A DNA stretch of 8,477 bases. Origin: an uncultured Treponema sp. (GTDB lineage: Bacteria > Spirochaetota > Spirochaetia > Treponematales > Treponemataceae). A program made the translations under genes and the position numbers. Location: the NCBI GenBank assembly GCA_946403565.1, contig CAMJAJ010000038.1:1-8477 (forward strand), in the 5' to 3' direction. Below the pieces are notes generated by a model. The model did no database searches. It was not told the origin of the DNA and saw only the letters and a program-made list of their open reading frames with translations. Shown here one piece after another: positions 6,898 to 8,477 of this stretch. Position 1 is the stretch's first letter, and the number at the start of each line of letters is the position of its first letter.

Positions 6898-7992
6898 ATG
6901 CAGCTGGCTTTTCAGATCGTGAATGTCGATTTCATCGCATTCGTCACGATAATCTACCTTCTCATCTTCCTGCGGGCCAACAGGGCCTATGACCGGTCGG
7001 TGCTCGGCAGGTTCGTGCCGTCCCTCGTGCTGCTGGCCTTGCTTGCGATCAGCGACAACATAGACTACTACTATTCGTGGAAGCCCGACCCCCACTTTGC
7101 CCGAAAGCTTTCGATTATGGCGGGCTACATTCTGCGCGTGTACCTGCTGATGGCCGCGGTGTTCATACTGAAGAACAAGAACGTTTCCCTCCGTGACAGG
7201 ATTCTCCTGTTCGTCCCCGCCACGCTGAACGCCCTGATAATCCTCTCCGCCTTTTTCACCGACCGCGTCTTCTACCTTGACGCGGACAACGTGCTGCACC
7301 GCGAGCCGCTCTCCTTCTCGCCGCACGCCCTGAGCCTGATCTATTTCTTCGTCGTGCTGGGCATAGCGGTCAGGCGCTGCATTCAGGGCTACCGGGAGGA
7401 AGGCAAAATCCTCATCGTCGCGCTCGCCACCGTGCTGGTGGCCGTCACGTCGGAAATCGTGCTCAAGACGCGGGGCATCTTCATCAGCTCGGTGTCGCTC
7501 ATGCTGACCTTCTACTACCTCTACCTGCACATGGAGCACTACAAGAGGGACACCTTGACCGGCGTGCTCAACCGCATGAGTTTCTTCGCCGACATGAGCA
7601 GGCGGAAATGTACGGACGTTACCGCGCTCTGCGAGTTCGACATGAACAACCTGAAGCTGATCAACGACACGCAGGGTCATGCCGCGGGCGACCGGGCCAT
7701 CATCACCATGGCAAATGCCATACGGAATGACCTGCCCGGCCACAGCTACCTGTACCGCATGGGCGGCGACGAGTTCCTGGCCCTCTTCTGCAAGACCGAC
7801 ATGCAGACCGTGCAGTTCATCATCGAGAAAATCCGCGCCGAGCTGGAGAAACTGGACTGCAGCTGCGCCATAGGCCTGACGGAATGGACGGCTGGACAGG
7901 ACTTCCAGGAGATATACAACCGCGCCGACCGGCGGATGTATGAGGACAAGCAGAGGATGCGCGAGCTGGGGCTGGCCCGCCCCAGGGCCTAG
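6898..7992 (+). CDS. Polytopic membrane GGDEF protein (diguanylate cyclase)
   Basis: From the ATG at 6898 this is 364 residues. Six or seven hydrophobic helices (roughly 8-25, 39-55, 72-91, 102-120, 144-158, 170-189, 194-210) are followed by a C-terminal cytoplasmic GGDEF domain (about 217-355). The domain opens with DTLTGVLNR, has FDMNNLKLINDTQGH, and carries an intact RMGGDEF at 287-293 and the closing ADRRMYEDKQ. It should therefore convert two GTP into cyclic di-GMP. No RxxD inhibitory site lies five residues before GGDEF (PGHS is there instead). The membrane part may sense a ligand or simply anchor; its family was not recognised. A TTG start at 6862 would add 12 residues and has AAGGA eight bases upstream, with a 14-base gap from the kinase stop. 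The ATG is preferred because of the promoter just before it. Co-transcription with the kinase is likely. Confidence 0.93.
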   Translation: MQLAFQIVNVDFIAFVTIIYLLIFLRANRAYDRSVLGRFVPSLVLLALLAISDNIDYYYSWKPDPHFARKLSIMAGYILRVYLLMAAVFILKNKNVSLRDRILLFVPATLNALIILSAFFTDRVFYLDADNVLHREPLSFSPHALSLIYFFVVLGIAVRRCIQGYREEGKILIVALATVLVAVTSEIVLKTRGIFISSVSLMLTFYYLYLHMEHYKRDTLTGVLNRMSFFADMSRRKCTDVTALCEFDMNNLKLINDTQGHAAGDRAIITMANAIRNDLPGHSYLYRMGGDEFLALFCKTDMQTVQFIIEKIRAELEKLDCSCAIGLTEWTAGQDFQEIYNRADRRMYEDKQRMRELGLARPRA

Positions 7993-8055
7993 GGCCGTAG
8001 CGGGCGGTCAACGATGCCGCAGGGCGGTCCGGGCGCATGGCCGCGGTTGACACGC

Positions 8056-8092
8056 GTTAACGGCGGCTGCGGGCTGTATTCCCGCCGTTGAC
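8056..8092 (+). repeat. Inverted repeat between the GGDEF gene and yfbR
   Basis: AACGGCGG (8059-8066) pairs perfectly with CCGCCGTT (8082-8089). Allowing one G-U pair the stem extends to 11 bp (8056-8066 with 8082-8092) around a 15-base loop. No T run follows. It could be a weak or Rho-aided end for the GGDEF message or an operator for yfbR. No other terminator is visible in the 146-base gap. Confidence 0.45.
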
Positions 8093-8102
8093 AGGTCTGC
8101 CG

Positions 8103-8131
8103 TTGACAGTTCCGCCGGGCAGGACTACAAT
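8103..8131 (+). promoter_or_regulatory. Strong sigma70-type promoter of yfbR, leaderless type
   Basis: A perfect TTGACA (8103-8108), a 17-base spacer and TACAAT (8126-8131; 5 of 6) form a near-consensus promoter. The -10 ends seven bases before the yfbR ATG (8139), putting transcription start at or beside the start codon. The only Shine-Dalgarno-like AGGA (8121-8124) lies upstream of the -10 and would not be in the message. Two more TTGACA copies (8047 and 8088) occur just upstream. Confidence 0.75.
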
Positions 8132-8138
8132 CATTCCT

Positions 8139-8477
8139 ATGAGCCAGAAATTCTTCGCAGTCATATCGCGCATGAAGTACATCAACCGATGGGCCTTGAT
8201 GCGCAACACGATAAACGAGAACATCAGCGAGCACTCGCTGGAAACCGCCTTCATCGCACACGCCCTCGCCCTCATCCGCAACCGCCGCTTTGCTGGCAAA
8301 GTGAACGCAGAGCGGGCCGCCCTGCTTGCGATGTACCACGACGCAACCGAGATAATCACGGGCGACCTCCCCACCCCGGTCAAATACTACAATAAAGAGA
8401 TGCGCGACATATACGGGCAGATAGAGCATACGGCTACCGCGCAGCTTTTAGGTTACCTGCCGGACGACCTGCGGCAG
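8139..8477 (+). CDS. yfbR: YfbR-type 5'-deoxynucleotidase (HD superfamily), N-terminal part
   Basis: This covers the first 113 codons; the gene runs off the window. It is a cytoplasmic metal-dependent phosphohydrolase that removes phosphate from deoxyribonucleoside 5'-monophosphates, so it acts in nucleotide salvage. Compared with the E. coli YfbR sequence as I remember it, the match is close along the whole fragment: INRW-x-[27 protein letters not shown] and [10 protein letters not shown]. Arg17-Trp18, known in E. coli for selecting deoxynucleotides, are kept. So are the metal ligands His32, His67 and Asp68, and Glu71, which takes part in catalysis. The last metal-binding aspartate would lie beyond the window. 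The alignment with the E. coli N-terminus supports the ATG at 8139 although it has no ribosome site in the expected message. It is probably a separate transcription unit from the kinase and GGDEF genes. Confidence 0.93.
   Translation, partial: MSQKFFAVISRMKYINRWALMRNTINENISEHSLETAFIAHALALIRNRRFAGKVNAERAALLAMYHDATEIITGDLPTPVKYYNKEMRDIYGQIEHTATAQLLGYLPDDLRQ

Noticed and set aside
8103..8138. Upstream in-frame TTG codons (8088, 8103) as the yfbR start
   Set aside because: They coincide with -35-like TTGACA words, and alignment with the E. coli YfbR N-terminus supports ATG 8139.
1..8477. CRISPR array, tRNA/rRNA genes, insertion sequences or phage genes
   Set aside because: I found no regularly spaced repeats of the right size, no cloverleaf-like sequence, no transposase or integrase, and no terminal repeats with target duplications. 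This looks like an ordinary chromosomal signalling region, not a mobile or defence island.

Overview
This is a roughly 60% G+C chromosomal window from a motile, didermal anaerobe-like bacterium, and nearly every gene in it is for sensing and signalling. The best guess for the organism is a spirochaete of the Treponema type. That rests on the chemoreceptor ends (both receptors finish in a GxQID-x-FKV tail), the EAAHAGE form of the receptor tip, and a hybrid kinase with tandem solute-binding domains next to a membrane GGDEF gene. It is an inference from general family appearance, not a database match.

Layout from left to right: (1) the last 92 codons of a methyl-accepting chemotaxis protein (MCP), followed by a clear intrinsic terminator at 327-353; (2) a LysR-family regulator on the minus strand (440-1393), converging on that MCP and preceded by two perfect dyads; (3) a 337-base non-coding stretch (1394-1730) holding the LysR control region and the upstream region of the next gene; (4) a full 698-residue MCP (1731-3827) with a strong Shine-Dalgarno site, ending in an elaborate nested hairpin; (5) a 963-residue hybrid sensor kinase (3956-6847) with a signal peptide, two SBP_bac_3-type domains, one membrane segment, HisKA, HATPase and a receiver; (6) a polytopic membrane GGDEF protein (6898-7992, or 6862 if a TTG start is used); (7) the first 113 codons of a YfbR-type 5'-deoxynucleotidase (8139 to the window end).

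How the genes may work together: the two receptors would report to a chemotaxis array encoded elsewhere. The kinase probably senses an amino acid or similar small solute in the periplasm and passes phosphate to its own receiver; no HPt or separate response regulator is present here. The GGDEF protein directly downstream would make cyclic di-GMP, which commonly opposes motility, so the cluster may link solute sensing to the swim-or-stay decision. YfbR is nucleotide housekeeping and appears unrelated in function.

The most unusual observation is how genes start. Four of the five visible gene starts (LysR, kinase, GGDEF, YfbR) have a sigma70-like -10 hexamer ending only 6 to 9 bases before an ATG and no Shine-Dalgarno site in between. 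They therefore look leaderless. The exception is the complete MCP, with GGAGGA six bases before its ATG. For YfbR, alignment of its N-terminus with my memory of the E. coli protein independently supports the start.
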